Shown here piece by piece: positions 53,722 to 63,079 of a DNA stretch of 64,000 nucleotides. Each line of letters opens with the position of its first letter. The first letter of the stretch is position 1. The notes under the pieces are model-generated. The model was not told where the DNA came from, ran no database searches, and saw nothing but the letters and a program-made list of their open reading frames with translations. Both the position numbers and the translations under genes were made by a program. This DNA comes from an uncultured Sphingomonas sp. (GTDB taxonomy: Bacteria > Pseudomonadota > Alphaproteobacteria > Sphingomonadales > Sphingomonadaceae): contig CAJYOI010000041.1 in the NCBI GenBank assembly GCA_913776045.1, positions 62,001 through 126,000 on the forward strand, read 5' to 3'.

Positions 53722-55071
53722 ATGGCCAGCAGACTGCAACCGTCGCGCGCGATCCTAAACCTGGGCGACGAATTCTACGATTCCGTGACCGCGGCGGAAT
53801 TTCCGCAGACCATTCTACGGTTCCGCAACGACCGGGCGGCGGCAGAGGTCGGGCTTGAGGGCTTGAGCAACGAAGAGTGGGTGCGCCATTTCGGCCGGTT
53901 CGCGCCCCTGCCCGGCAGCCTCGCAGCGCCGCTGGCGCTACGCTACCACGGCCATCAGTTCCGCACTTACAACCCCGATATCGGTGACGGCCGCGGCTTC
54001 CTGTTCGCGCAGCTGAAGGACGACCGCAGACGGCTGATGGATCTCGGCACCAAGGGCTCGGGCCAGACGCCGTGGAGCCGGTTCGGCGACGGTCGACTGA
54101 CGCTGAAGGGCGGTGTGCGCGAAATACTAGCAACCGAGATGTTGCAGGCACTTGGCGTCGAAACCTCACGCAGTTTCTCATTGATCGAAACGGGCGAGGC
54201 ACTGGAGCGCGGCGACGAGCCTTCCCCGACGCGGTCGGCGGTGCTGGTGCGGCTCAGCCACGGCCATATCCGCATCGGCACCTTCCAGCGGCTCGCCTAT
54301 CTGCGCGATGCGGAGAACATGGCGCGACTGGTCGACTATGTCCTGGTCAACCTTCACGACGACGCACCGGGCGATCCGGTGCGGCTGCTCCGGAATGTCG
54401 TGGCTCGCGCGGCGCGGCTGGCGGCGCGCTACATGGCGGCGGGCTTCGTCCACGGCGTGCTTAACACCGACAACATCAACGTGACCGGCGAAAGCTTCGA
54501 TTACGGCCCGTGGCGGTTTACCCCGACGTGGGATCCGGGCCATGTCGCCGCCTATTTCGACCACGCCGGTCTCTACGCCTTCGGTCGCCAACCCGAAGCG
54601 ATCCATTGGGACGTCATGCAGTTGGCGGTGTCCCTGCGCATATTGGTCGATGCCGAACCGCTGATCGAAGCGATCGAGGCGTTTGCCGACCTTTACCAGA
54701 CCGAGGTGACCCGGGCACTGCTCTGGCGGCTTGGCGTCATGCCGCGCGGCGACGCCGAGGATCGCGCACTGGTTCAGGCGCTGGAACCCGCGCTGCGCGC
54801 GACCGACACGCCGATCGACCGCTTCTTCTTCGATGCGTTCGGCGGCCGTTTGCCCGAGCGCTACGACGAGCCCTTTGCCGCTGCGCGCGCGGCGCTGGAG
54901 CCGTACCGCCCGCGCAAGGACCGAAGCCACGCCTATTGGTCGGCTGAGCCCTGTTCGATGCTGATTGACGAGGTCGAGACGCTCTGGTCGGCAATCGACA
55001 CGCGCGACGACTGGGCGCCGTTTCACGCGAAGCTCCGGGAAATCCGCGAGATGGGCGACGCTCTCGCCTGA
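53722..55071 (+). CDS. selO: SelO-family protein AMPylase (UPF0061/YdiU)
   Basis: 449-residue pseudokinase-fold protein that transfers AMP to Ser/Thr/Tyr of target proteins and is linked to oxidative-stress response in other bacteria. GTKGSGQTPWSRFGDGRLTL and GGVREILATEMLQALGV are the nucleotide-binding core, and HGVLNTDNINVTGESFDYGP carries the catalytic Asp and metal-binding Asn. No Shine-Dalgarno is visible before ATG 53722. Eukaryotic-type selenocysteine is absent, as expected in bacteria. Confidence 0.93.
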   Translation: MASRLQPSRAILNLGDEFYDSVTAAEFPQTILRFRNDRAAAEVGLEGLSNEEWVRHFGRFAPLPGSLAAPLALRYHGHQFRTYNPDIGDGRGFLFAQLKDDRRRLMDLGTKGSGQTPWSRFGDGRLTLKGGVREILATEMLQALGVETSRSFSLIETGEALERGDEPSPTRSAVLVRLSHGHIRIGTFQRLAYLRDAENMARLVDYVLVNLHDDAPGDPVRLLRNVVARAARLAARYMAAGFVHGVLNTDNINVTGESFDYGPWRFTPTWDPGHVAAYFDHAGLYAFGRQPEAIHWDVMQLAVSLRILVDAEPLIEAIEAFADLYQTEVTRALLWRLGVMPRGDAEDRALVQALEPALRATDTPIDRFFFDAFGGRLPERYDEPFAAARAALEPYRPRKDRSHAYWSAEPCSMLIDEVETLWSAIDTRDDWAPFHAKLREIREMGDALA

Positions 55072-55114
55072 CGCCCCCTTGGCAAGGCGACGCTTTCCCG
55101 GCAGGTAACGCGCC

Positions 55115-56542
55115 ATGGCGGGGCAAGAAATCATTTCCACCGAGCCGGCGACCGGCGCGATGCTGTGGCGGCGGATGCCCGATGACGTCGATACCGAGGT
55201 CGCCCGCGCGCGCGAAAGCTGGCCGGCCTGGGCGTCGCAGCCGCTCGCCTATCGCATCGAAACGCTGCGCCGTTTCGCCAATGTCGTGCGCCAGCGTGCC
55301 GATGCGATGACCGACCTGATCGCGCGCGAAACCGGCAAGCCGTTGTGGGACGCGCGAACCGAAGTCGAGGCGGTTATCGCCAAGGTCGACATTTCCGTCA
55401 CCGCCTATTCCGAACGCACCGGCCAGCGCCGCAGCGAAACGCCGATGAACGCGCGGATGGCGCTGCGCCACAAGCCGCATGGCGTGCTGGCCGTTTTGGG
55501 GCCCTACAACTTCCCCGCGCACCTGCCCAACGGCCACATCGTGCCGGCGCTGCTGGCGGGCAATGCGGTGGTGTTCAAGCCGTCGGAAAAGACCCCTGCG
55601 GTCGGCGAATTCCTGATCCAATGCTATCATGCCGCCGGCGTGCCGGAGGGTTGCGTGCGGCTGATCGTCGGCGGCGCGGACGAGGGCAAGGCGCTTGCCG
55701 CGCATGACGGGATCGACGGGCTGCTGTTCACCGGGTCGGCGCGGACGGGTCTTGCGCTCAACCGGCTCTACGCCGACCGGCCGGAGAAGATCCTGGCGCT
55801 GGAAATGGGCGGCAACAACCCGATCGTCGTCTGGAACCAACCCGACCTCTATTCTGCCGCCGTGCTGGTCGTGCAGTCGGCGTATACGACGTCGGGCCAG
55901 CGCTGCACCGCCGGGCGGCGGCTGATCGTTGACGAAAGCATCGCCGACGCGTTGATTGCGGAGGTCGACAAGCTCTGCCGCCGGATGATCGTCGGCGACC
56001 CGCATGCCGACCCTGCGCCGTTCATGGGGCCGGTGATCGACAACGACACCGCCGACATGCTGACCGAAAGCTTTCTGGCGCTGATGACGATGGGCGGGCG
56101 CCCGCTGAAACACCTCGAACGCCCGATCGCCGACCGGCCGTTCCTCACCCCCTCCATCATCGACATGACCGGCGCACGCGAGCGGCCAGACGTCGAACTG
56201 TTCGGTCCGATCCTGCAGGTCGTGCGGGTCAAGACCTTCGAGGAAGCGCTGCACGAGGCCAACGCCACCCGCTATGGCCTGTCCGCCTCGCTGATCAGCC
56301 AGGACCCGAAGCTGTACGACGCCTTCTGGGCGAACATCCGCGCCGGCATCATCAACTGGAACCGCCCGACCAACGGCGCTGCATCGAACGCGCCGTTCGG
56401 CGGCATAGGCTGGTCGGGCAACCACCGGCCGGCGGCGTACTATGCGGCGGACTATTGCGCCTATCCGGTGGCGAGCAACGAGGCCGGACAGGCGCGCGCC
56501 AGCATTGGCATCGGGTTGCGCGATATCGACGGCGATCGCTGA
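55115..56542 (+). CDS. astD: succinylglutamate-semialdehyde dehydrogenase
   Basis: 475-residue NAD-dependent aldehyde dehydrogenase of the AstD branch, last-but-one step of arginine succinyltransferase catabolism. AVLGPYNFPAHLPNGHIVPA, NAVVFKPSEKTPAVGE, LLFTGSARTG, the catalytic Glu in LEMGGNNP and the Cys in TSGQRCTAGR are conserved and close to AstD. No astA, astB or astE lies in the window, so the partner genes are elsewhere or the true substrate differs. Confidence 0.85.
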   Translation: MAGQEIISTEPATGAMLWRRMPDDVDTEVARARESWPAWASQPLAYRIETLRRFANVVRQRADAMTDLIARETGKPLWDARTEVEAVIAKVDISVTAYSERTGQRRSETPMNARMALRHKPHGVLAVLGPYNFPAHLPNGHIVPALLAGNAVVFKPSEKTPAVGEFLIQCYHAAGVPEGCVRLIVGGADEGKALAAHDGIDGLLFTGSARTGLALNRLYADRPEKILALEMGGNNPIVVWNQPDLYSAAVLVVQSAYTTSGQRCTAGRRLIVDESIADALIAEVDKLCRRMIVGDPHADPAPFMGPVIDNDTADMLTESFLALMTMGGRPLKHLERPIADRPFLTPSIIDMTGARERPDVELFGPILQVVRVKTFEEALHEANATRYGLSASLISQDPKLYDAFWANIRAGIINWNRPTNGAASNAPFGGIGWSGNHRPAAYYAADYCAYPVASNEAGQARASIGIGLRDIDGDR

Positions 56543-56607
56543 TCCATCCGCAGCGGACAAACTTTCCTTCCCCTACCCCAAGCATCGCTGGTTTGCGGGG
56601 TCAGCCT

Positions 56608-56628
56608 GTCCGGCCCATCTCGCCGGAC
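56608..56628 (+). promoter_or_regulatory. hairpin overlapping the ribosome-binding region of the SUMT gene
   Basis: GTCCGGC and GCCGGAC form a perfect 7-bp stem with a 7-base loop that ends three bases before the ATG at 56632. The only Shine-Dalgarno-like sequence (GGAC) lies inside the 3' arm, so the hairpin could mask it. Function not established. Confidence 0.35.
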
Positions 56629-56631
56629 ACC

Positions 56632-57420
56632 ATGGCGACCCTTCTCGATCCCACCGCCCGCGGGCGCGTCATCCTGGTCGGTGCCGGCCCGGGTGATCCC
56701 GGCCTGCTGACCGTCCGCGCCGTCGAAGCGCTGAAGTCGGCCGATGTCGTCGTTCACGACGGCCTGATCGACCCACGCGTGCTCGACATCTCGCCGCCCG
56801 AGGCGCACCGCATCTCGGTCGCCAAGCGGCGCAACCGACACACCCTGCCGCAGGAGGGCATCAACGCCCTGATCGTCGCGCACGTACGTCTCGGCCAGGT
56901 CGTCGTCCGGCTGAAGGGCGGTGACCCCTTCATCTTCGGCCGCGGCGGCGAAGAGGTCGAGGCGGTTCGCGAAGCCGGGCTGCCGGTCGAGGTCATTCCC
57001 GGTGTCTCCGCGGCACTGGGCTGCGCGGCGGAAGCGATGCTGCCGCTCACCCACCGCGACTGGTCGTCGGTTGTCAGCTTCGTCGCGGGCCAGTGCAGGG
57101 GGTTGAAGGACCAGGATTGGTCGGGCCTTGCCGGCAAGGGACGCACGCTCGTCATCTACATGGGCGTCGCGACCTGCACCGATATCGCCGACAAGCTGAT
57201 GGCCGATGGCGTCGCTCCCGACATGCCGGTCGCGGTGCTCGAAAAGGGCACGCTGAGCGGTCACCGCGCGCTACGGACGCTGCTCGCCGACCTCGGCGAC
57301 ATGGTGGCGCGCGAGAAGGTCGGCAGTCCGGCGATCTTCGTCGTCGGCGAAGTCGTCTTGCTGGCCGACGCCGACGACCGCCTCGGCAAACTTGCCGCCC
57401 AGGCGGAGGTTTTCGCGTGA
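56632..57420 (+). CDS. cobA: uroporphyrinogen-III C-methyltransferase (siroheme synthesis)
   Basis: 262-residue SUMT: methylates uroporphyrinogen III at C2 and C7 to precorrin-2 using SAM. VILVGAGPGDPGLLTVRAVE, VVVHDGLI, VVRLKGGDPFIFGRGGEEVE, PVEVIPGVSAALGCAAEA, PLTHRD and LVIYMGVA are the family blocks. Its place ahead of cysI indicates a siroheme role rather than B12 synthesis. The frame is open upstream, but ATG 56632 starts family-like sequence. Stop overlaps the next gene as GTGA. Confidence 0.95.
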   Translation: MATLLDPTARGRVILVGAGPGDPGLLTVRAVEALKSADVVVHDGLIDPRVLDISPPEAHRISVAKRRNRHTLPQEGINALIVAHVRLGQVVVRLKGGDPFIFGRGGEEVEAVREAGLPVEVIPGVSAALGCAAEAMLPLTHRDWSSVVSFVAGQCRGLKDQDWSGLAGKGRTLVIYMGVATCTDIADKLMADGVAPDMPVAVLEKGTLSGHRALRTLLADLGDMVAREKVGSPAIFVVGEVVLLADADDRLGKLAAQAEVFA

Positions 57421-57713
57421 AGCTATTGACCGGAAACGATCTTGCCAGCGGCGACGTTGTCTGGTGGACCGGCCGGGACTGGTCGCGCCACGTGGAGGAT
57501 GCGACGGATGTCGCGGATGGTGGCGATAGCATCGCGCGGGCCGAGGAAGGTGCGCGCCGCGTGACCGGGCCGTACGTAATCGACGCGACCACCACGCCCG
57601 AAGGCCCCCGCCCCGCCCACATCAAGGACCGCATCCGCGCGCTCGGCCCGACCGTACGCCCGGACCTGACGCTCAAGCCCGCCGATCCGTCGGCGGGGGA
57701 CTGGATCATCTGA
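57417..57713 (+). CDS. DUF2849 protein of the sulfite-reductase operon
   Basis: 98 residues. GTG start in a GTGA overlap with the methyltransferase; the stop touches the cysI ATG (TGATG). Features: KLLTGNDLASGDVVWW at the start, a helical middle and a C-terminal IKDRIRALGPTVRPDL. This small family is regularly found between the SUMT gene and cysI in sphingomonads and relatives. Role unknown; context points to sulfite reductase assembly or regulation. Confidence 0.85.
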   Translation: MKLLTGNDLASGDVVWWTGRDWSRHVEDATDVADGGDSIARAEEGARRVTGPYVIDATTTPEGPRPAHIKDRIRALGPTVRPDLTLKPADPSAGDWII

Positions 57714-59344
57714 TGTACCGCTACGATCAATATGACCAGGCCATGGTCGACACTCGCGTCGAGGAATTCCGCGACCAGGTGCAACGCCGCCTGTCGGGCG
57801 CGCTGAGCGAGGATCAGTTCAAACCGCTGCGGCTGATGAACGGCCTGTATCTGCAACTCCACGCGTACATGCTGCGCGTGGCGGTGCCCTATGGCACGCT
57901 CGACAGCCGCCAGATGCGGATGCTTGGCCATATCGCGCGCAAATACGACCGCGGGTACGGCCACTTCACCACGCGACAGAACATCCAGTTCAACTGGATA
58001 AAATTGGAAGACGCGCCCGATATTCTCGCCGAGCTGGCAACGGCGCAGATGCACGCCATCCAGACGAGCGGCAATTGCATCCGCAACATTTCGTCCGACC
58101 AGTTCGCCGGCGCCGCCGCGGATGAAGTCACCGACCCGCGTCCCTGGGCCGAGCTGCTGCGCCAGTGGAGCACCTTCCACCCCGAATTTACCTACCTGCC
58201 GCGCAAGTTCAAGATCGCGGTCATTGCGTCCGACACCGACCGCGCGGCGATGCGCCTGCACGACATCGGCATCCAGCTGGTGACGCGGAACGGCCAGATC
58301 GGCGCACGCGTGTTCGCCGGGGGCGGCATGGGTCGCACGCCGATGATCGCACCGGAAATCAACAGCTTCGTGCCGGCTGCTCAGCTTCTGTCGTATCTGG
58401 AAGCATGCCTGCGCGTCTACAATCGCCACGGCCGCCGCGACAACATCTACAAGGCGCGGATCAAGATTCTGATCCACGCGCTGGGCGCCGAGGAATATGC
58501 CCGTCAGGTCGCCGAGGAGCATGAAGGGCTGAAGCCGCTCGATCTCGATCCGCCCGCCGCCGAACTGGAGCGGATCACCGAGATGTTCGGAGCGCCGGCG
58601 TTCGAACAGGGCCTACCGACGCAGATCGACCGGACCGACCCCGACTTCGCAGTCTGGGTCGATCAGAACGTGTCTGCGCACAAGCAGCCGGGCTACAGCA
58701 TCGTCACGATCAGCCTGAAGCCGATCGGCGGCATCCCAGGTGACGCGTCTGCCGACCAGATCGACGTCATGGCCGACCTGGCCGAACGCTACAGCTTCGA
58801 CGAACTCCGCGTCACCCACGCCCAGAACATCGTCCTGCCCCACGTCGCTGCGCGCGACCTGCACGCGATCTGGACCGTGCTGCGCGAGGCCGATCTGGCC
58901 GAGGCGAACCTCGACCTGATCAGCGACATCATCGCCTGCCCCGGCCTCGATTATTGCGCGCTCGCCAATGCGCGCTCGATCCCGGTCGCGCAGAAGATAG
59001 CGACGCGGTTCGGTCAGGCCGGGCGCCAGCAGCAACTCGGCGAACTGAAGCTGAAGATTTCGGGCTGCATCAACGCCTGCGGCCACCATCACGCCGGCCA
59101 CATCGGCATTCTGGGCGTCGATAAGAAGGGCATCGAGAACTATCAGCTCCTGCTCGGCGGTTCCGGCGCGGAAGACGTGAGTCTGGCCAAGATCACTGGT
59201 CCCGGCTTCGACGAGGACGGCGTGGTCGACGCGATCGAGAAGGTCACCGACGTCTATCTCGCGCAGCGGCAGACCGGCGAACGTTTCCTCGATACCTATC
59301 GCCGGCTCGGCATGGAGCCGTTCAAGGAGGCGATCTATGGCTGA
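57713..59344 (+). CDS. cysI: assimilatory sulfite reductase hemoprotein
   Basis: 543 residues; reduces sulfite to sulfide using siroheme and a [4Fe-4S] cluster. Two ferredoxin-like repeats; RKYDRGYGHFTTRQNIQFNW is the first substrate/siroheme segment. The cluster cysteines lie in IIACPGLDYCALANARS and SGCINACGHHHAGHIG. Electron donor (NADPH flavoprotein or ferredoxin) is not encoded nearby. Its 3' end overlaps the DUF934 gene by eight bases. Confidence 0.95.
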   Translation: MYRYDQYDQAMVDTRVEEFRDQVQRRLSGALSEDQFKPLRLMNGLYLQLHAYMLRVAVPYGTLDSRQMRMLGHIARKYDRGYGHFTTRQNIQFNWIKLEDAPDILAELATAQMHAIQTSGNCIRNISSDQFAGAAADEVTDPRPWAELLRQWSTFHPEFTYLPRKFKIAVIASDTDRAAMRLHDIGIQLVTRNGQIGARVFAGGGMGRTPMIAPEINSFVPAAQLLSYLEACLRVYNRHGRRDNIYKARIKILIHALGAEEYARQVAEEHEGLKPLDLDPPAAELERITEMFGAPAFEQGLPTQIDRTDPDFAVWVDQNVSAHKQPGYSIVTISLKPIGGIPGDASADQIDVMADLAERYSFDELRVTHAQNIVLPHVAARDLHAIWTVLREADLAEANLDLISDIIACPGLDYCALANARSIPVAQKIATRFGQAGRQQQLGELKLKISGCINACGHHHAGHIGILGVDKKGIENYQLLLGGSGAEDVSLAKITGPGFDEDGVVDAIEKVTDVYLAQRQTGERFLDTYRRLGMEPFKEAIYG

Positions 59345-59762
59345 GCTGCTGCGCTATCGCGACGATGCTGCGCATGAGGAGCCGGCGGTGACGCTCGACG
59401 CCTTCGTCGGCCAGGACGACGCACATGCGGTGCGCGTCGAATCGGGCGACGACGTGCGCGTCCTGTTGCCTTATCTCGCGAAGCTGAAGCTGGTCGAGGT
59501 CGCCTTCCCCGGATACCGCGACGGCCGCGGCTATTCGACCGCGCGGATTTTGCGCGAGGCAGGCTACACAGGCGAATTGCGGGCGCAGGGCGACGTGCTG
59601 GTCGACCAGATCCCGCTGATGCGCCGCTGCGGCTTCGACAGCTTCGCGCCCGAAGCGCCGATCGATGCCGCTGCGCTGCAACGCGCGCTCGACCGCTATT
59701 CGGCAGTCTATCAGCGCGCTGCCGACGACCGCGCGCCCGTGTGGAGGCTGCGCCATGGCTAA
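59337..59762 (+). CDS. DUF934 protein of the sulfur-assimilation operon
   Basis: 141 residues; a Rossmann-like small protein with VEVAFPGYRDGRGYSTARIL and LRAQGDVLVDQIPLMRRCGF. DUF934 members sit beside cysI/cysH in many proteobacteria and have been proposed to help electron transfer to the sulfite reductase, but the function is unproven. Overlaps cysI and cysH by eight bases each. Confidence 0.92.
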   Translation: MAELLRYRDDAAHEEPAVTLDAFVGQDDAHAVRVESGDDVRVLLPYLAKLKLVEVAFPGYRDGRGYSTARILREAGYTGELRAQGDVLVDQIPLMRRCGFDSFAPEAPIDAAALQRALDRYSAVYQRAADDRAPVWRLRHG

Positions 59763-60519
59763 CGCCGCCCGCACGCTCGACATGATCGACGTGCGCCCCG
59801 CCTTCACCGCCGCCGATGCTGCTGCCTACGAAGCGCGCTTTGCCGGCGTCGAGACGCGGGATCTGCTCGGTGAGCTGATCGAAGGCGAGCTGAAGGGGCG
59901 CATCGCCGCCGTGTCGTCGTTCGGTACCGAATCGGCGGTGCTGCTGCATATGATCGCGCAGGTCGATCGCAGCGTTCCAGTGATTTTCACCAATACGCAG
60001 AAGATGTTCGGGGCCACGCTTCAGTACCGGGATGAACTCGCCGAACAACTCGGCTTCACCGATCTACGCGTCTATCGCCCCGATCCGTACCTGCTCGCGG
60101 CCAAGGACGCGACGGGCCTGCGCTGGTCCTACGATCCCGACGGCTGCTGCGACATCCGCAAGGTCGAACCGCTCCGCCGCGCGCTCGCCCCCTTCGATGC
60201 GTGGATTTCGGGCCGCAAAGGGTTTCAGTCCGGCACCCGCCGCGCGCTGCCGCGGTTCGAGGAGGACGAAGGCCGGCTGAAGCTCAACCCGCTGGCCGAT
60301 TGGGACAAGGCGCGGCTCGACGCCTATTTCGCCAAGCACGAGCTAGCCCGCCATCCGCTGGAGGCGGAAGGCTATGCGTCGATCGGCTGCTCGCCCTGCA
60401 CCAGCAAGGTCAAGCCGGGCGAAGACCCGCGAGCCGGTCGCTGGCGCGGGTGGGACAAGACCGAATGCGGAATCCACCATCCGGTCGGGGACGGCGACGC
60501 GGATCAGCCGAGCTTCTGA
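59755..60519 (+). CDS. cysH: phosphoadenylyl/adenylyl-sulfate reductase
   Basis: 254 residues; releases sulfite from PAPS or APS with thioredoxin. AAVSSFGTESAVLLHM is the P-loop-like PAPS-binding region, and WISGRKGFQSGTR and the C-terminal KTECGIH (catalytic Cys) are conserved. It carries the paired cysteines DGCCDIRK and CSPC, which hold a [4Fe-4S] cluster in APS reductases, so APS is probably the substrate. Eight-base overlap with DUF934; alkB follows 31 bases later. Confidence 0.94.
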   Translation: MANAARTLDMIDVRPAFTAADAAAYEARFAGVETRDLLGELIEGELKGRIAAVSSFGTESAVLLHMIAQVDRSVPVIFTNTQKMFGATLQYRDELAEQLGFTDLRVYRPDPYLLAAKDATGLRWSYDPDGCCDIRKVEPLRRALAPFDAWISGRKGFQSGTRRALPRFEEDEGRLKLNPLADWDKARLDAYFAKHELARHPLEAEGYASIGCSPCTSKVKPGEDPRAGRWRGWDKTECGIHHPVGDGDADQPSF

Positions 60520-60550
60520 ACGTCCCGGCGGCAGGCACTATATCTGCCCG

Positions 60551-61219
60551 ATGTCAGAGCCTTACGCCCAGTCCGATCTTTTCGCCGCCCCGCCGCTTGT
60601 CCCGGGCCTGGCTTATGACCCGGACTTGATCTCGCTCGCGGAAGAAGCCGACCTGATCGCCCGGATCGACGCGGCGCCGCTCACACCGTTCCGCTTCCAG
60701 CAATGGACCGGTAAGCGGCTGACCGCGTCCTTCGGCTGGTCCTATGACTTCGCGACCGGCGACTTCGCGCCGACCGAGCCGCTGCCTGAATGGCTCCTGC
60801 CGATCCGCCGGCGCGCCGCCGCCTTCGCGGGGCTGGCGGCCGACGACCTCGTTCAGGCCCTGCTCCTTCGCTACGACCCCGGCGCCGGCATCGGCTGGCA
60901 TCGCGACCGGCCGGTGTTCGAGCATGTCGTGGGCATCTCGCTCGGCGCCTCGACCACGCTGCGACTGCGCAAGCGAAACGTTGGTCGATTTACCCGCGCC
61001 AATGCGCCGCTCTTACAGCGGTCGGTCTATCATCTGTCGGGAGAGGCGCGGCATGTGTGGGAGCACAGCATCGCGCCGATGGATGTCCCGCGCTGGTCGA
61101 TCACCTTCCGTTCGCTCGCAACCAGCGCAGCGCGACGACAGTCCCCGCCGCCAGCGCCAGCCCGCCGCCCGACAGCGCGCGGTGCTGGAGCGGTTTCCGA
61201 TCGATCTGCATCATCGTGA
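60551..61219 (+). CDS. alkB: AlkB-type DNA repair dioxygenase
   Basis: 222-residue Fe(II)/2-oxoglutarate dioxygenase that removes alkyl damage from bases. The iron triad lies in IGWHRDRPVF (His-x-Asp) and ARHVWEHSI (distal His); RWSITFRSL holds the 2-oxoglutarate Arg. The body resembles ALKBH2-like bacterial AlkB. The last about 30 residues are Arg/Pro/Ala-rich and look like a non-conserved tail, and the stop lies exactly at the left edge of an inverted-repeat element. Start ATG follows cysH by 31 bases. Confidence 0.9.
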   Translation: MSEPYAQSDLFAAPPLVPGLAYDPDLISLAEEADLIARIDAAPLTPFRFQQWTGKRLTASFGWSYDFATGDFAPTEPLPEWLLPIRRRAAAFAGLAADDLVQALLLRYDPGAGIGWHRDRPVFEHVVGISLGASTTLRLRKRNVGRFTRANAPLLQRSVYHLSGEARHVWEHSIAPMDVPRWSITFRSLATSAARRQSPPPAPARRPTARGAGAVSDRSASS

Positions 61220-61316
61220 TTGTGTCAGGAAGGCTGCTGGCGAGGAGCGGCGCGCAGCAGGGGCTGGTTGCCCCCTGCAAGCGGCGGGACGACGTCCAGC
61301 GGCCTTCCTGACACAA
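61220..61316. repeat. 97-bp inverted-repeat element (MITE-like or structured hairpin)
   Basis: Its ends are a perfect 15-bp inverted repeat, TTGTGTCAGGAAGGC (61220-61234) and its complement (61302-61316); allowing one mismatch the match extends to 21 bases. An inner inverted pair (GCAGGGGC / GCCCCCTGC) makes the whole unit foldable. It starts on the base after the alkB stop. No transposase is inside. Only one copy is seen in this window. Confidence 0.6.
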
Positions 61317-61454
61317 CCCCTTCGGGGCGGGCCGATTTTGCCTCGTAACGGCGTCCCTCGTCAGTCACGGGGGCAAAGCCCCGTTCCTTCCCCGCTCCTG
61401 GCCACAAGCCAAAATCGGCTCCGTCGCGATGGTGCAGATCGGCCGGAAACCGCT

Positions 61455-61949
61455 CTAATACAGGCTGACCCGATGCCCGCTCTGGTTCGCCGATCGCTCG
61501 GCGCCACTGCGCAACGGCCGGTGAAGATTGTCGCCGAGCGAAGGCACGCGAGATGGATCGCGCAGCCGCGGGATCGCCGCCAGCGCGCCACGGACGACGC
61601 CGAAGTAATTGGTACGGAACAGCCGCTCATGCTCGTCCATCGGCGTGTCGAGGAGCTTGGCATATATCGCGACGCCGGCGACGTGCAGCCAGGTACCGAT
61701 CTGCCCGAACCGATCGACCGCTCCCTGTGCCGCCGCCTCCACCGCGTCCCGATCGTCGATATCGGCGACGGTGAACGCCGCCCGTTCGCCCGGTTCCTCT
61801 CGGCCAGTATCGCCGCATCCCACGACGTCTGTATCATCCGGCCCCCGCGCGCCACCCGCCGTCCGCGCCGTGACCTGACCGATTCCCGGACTCGCGGCGG
61901 TAACCACCATCCCCGGCTCCGCGATCGGCTGCAGGCTTACGCGAGTCAC
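61455..61949 (-). pseudogene. truncated short-chain dehydrogenase remnant
   Basis: A 164-residue frame with SDR pieces: QPIAEPGMVVTAASPGIGQV (damaged cofactor motif), FTVADIDDRDAVEAAAQGAV, TWLHVAGVAIYAKLLDTPMD and FRTNYFGVVRGALAAIPRL. The usual segment after the cofactor motif is scrambled (looks like a local frame slip), and after IPRLRD the frame leaves SDR sequence, so the Tyr-x-x-x-Lys active site is missing. It is therefore a broken gene. The 61317-61454 stretch before it holds nothing recognisable. Confidence 0.65.
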
Positions 61950-62194
61950 CGACGTTCTCCCGCTGAGCGGGTAAAATCAGGCATGGCGGCGGCGCTCCGG
62001 ACGGACGAAACTTCACCACGAGATTCCGTGACTTACACCTGAACCATCGCGCGCGGTCTGCAATTCAAGGGCAGTCGTGGGATACCCGCCCGTCCCCCTG
62101 CCGATTGCACCCGCCCCCCGCGTCCGATATAGGCGCCACCATTCCCGCCCCGGCTGCCCCCGCCGCCGGGGCGCACGCATTTGAAGGACTGCCG

Positions 62195-62977
62195 ATGGCC
62201 CGTCGCCGCCAGATCTACGAAGGCAAGGCAAAGATCCTCTACGAGGGTCCTGAGCCGGGCACGCTGATCCAGTATTTCAAGGACGACGCGACCGCCTTCA
62301 ACGCCCAGAAGAAGGGGACGATCAACGGCAAGGGCGTCCTCAACAACCGCATTTCCGAGCATGTCTTCACCCTGCTCGGCGCGATCGGCATTCCGACGCA
62401 CTTCATACGCCGTCTTAACATGCGCGAACAACTCATTCGCCAGGTTGAGATCGTTCCGATCGAGGTCGTCGTGCGCAACGTCGCCGCCGGTTCGCTCAGC
62501 AAGCGCCTTGGGATCGAGGAGGGCACGCCGCTGCCCCGCACGATCGTCGAATATTATTACAAGGACGACGCGCTCGGCGATCCGATGATCTCGGAGGAAC
62601 ACGTCCTGTGCTTCGGCTGGGCAAGCCAGGACGAATTGCACGACATGGCCGACATGGCCATTCGCGTGAACGATTTCCTGACCGGACTGTTCGCCGGCAT
62701 CGGCATCCGCCTCGTCGACTTCAAGCTCGAATTCGGGCGCATCTGGGACAACGACTACGGTCGGATCATCCTGGCCGACGAAATCAGCCCGGACGGCTGC
62801 CGCCTGTGGGACATGGCCTCGGGCGAAAAGCTCGACAAGGACCGCTTCCGTCGCGATCTGGGCGGCGAGGTCGAAGCCTATCAGGAAGTGGCGCGTCGGC
62901 TGGGCCTGTTCCCGGAAGGCGAAGGCGATTCGGCCGTTCTCGACATGGAGAGCCATAGAAAGCGGCGTGGTAAGTAG
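62195..62977 (+). CDS. purC: SAICAR synthetase (purine biosynthesis)
   Basis: 260 residues; joins CAIR and aspartate with [69 protein letters not shown] and [14 protein letters not shown] are the family blocks. ATG 62195 has AAGGA seven bases upstream. First of the purC-purS-purQ cluster, with a small opposite-strand gene between purC and purS. Confidence 0.97.
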   Translation: MARRRQIYEGKAKILYEGPEPGTLIQYFKDDATAFNAQKKGTINGKGVLNNRISEHVFTLLGAIGIPTHFIRRLNMREQLIRQVEIVPIEVVVRNVAAGSLSKRLGIEEGTPLPRTIVEYYYKDDALGDPMISEEHVLCFGWASQDELHDMADMAIRVNDFLTGLFAGIGIRLVDFKLEFGRIWDNDYGRIILADEISPDGCRLWDMASGEKLDKDRFRRDLGGEVEAYQEVARRLGLFPEGEGDSAVLDMESHRKRRGK

Positions 62978-63079
62978 GAAACGGGCGCCGCGCGATTTGC
63001 CGACGGCAAATCGCCGACTCGCCACGTCGGCCAGCGTTGCCGGCGCAGCCGGTTCCGTCTGACGTGCGAGGCGCCCCCG

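Noticed and set aside
61101..61214. A 37-residue minus-strand frame with one hydrophobic segment opposite the alkB end
   Set aside because: No ribosome site, no recognised family, and it overlaps alkB. The hydrophobic run may be chance. Worth noting only as a possible small membrane protein.
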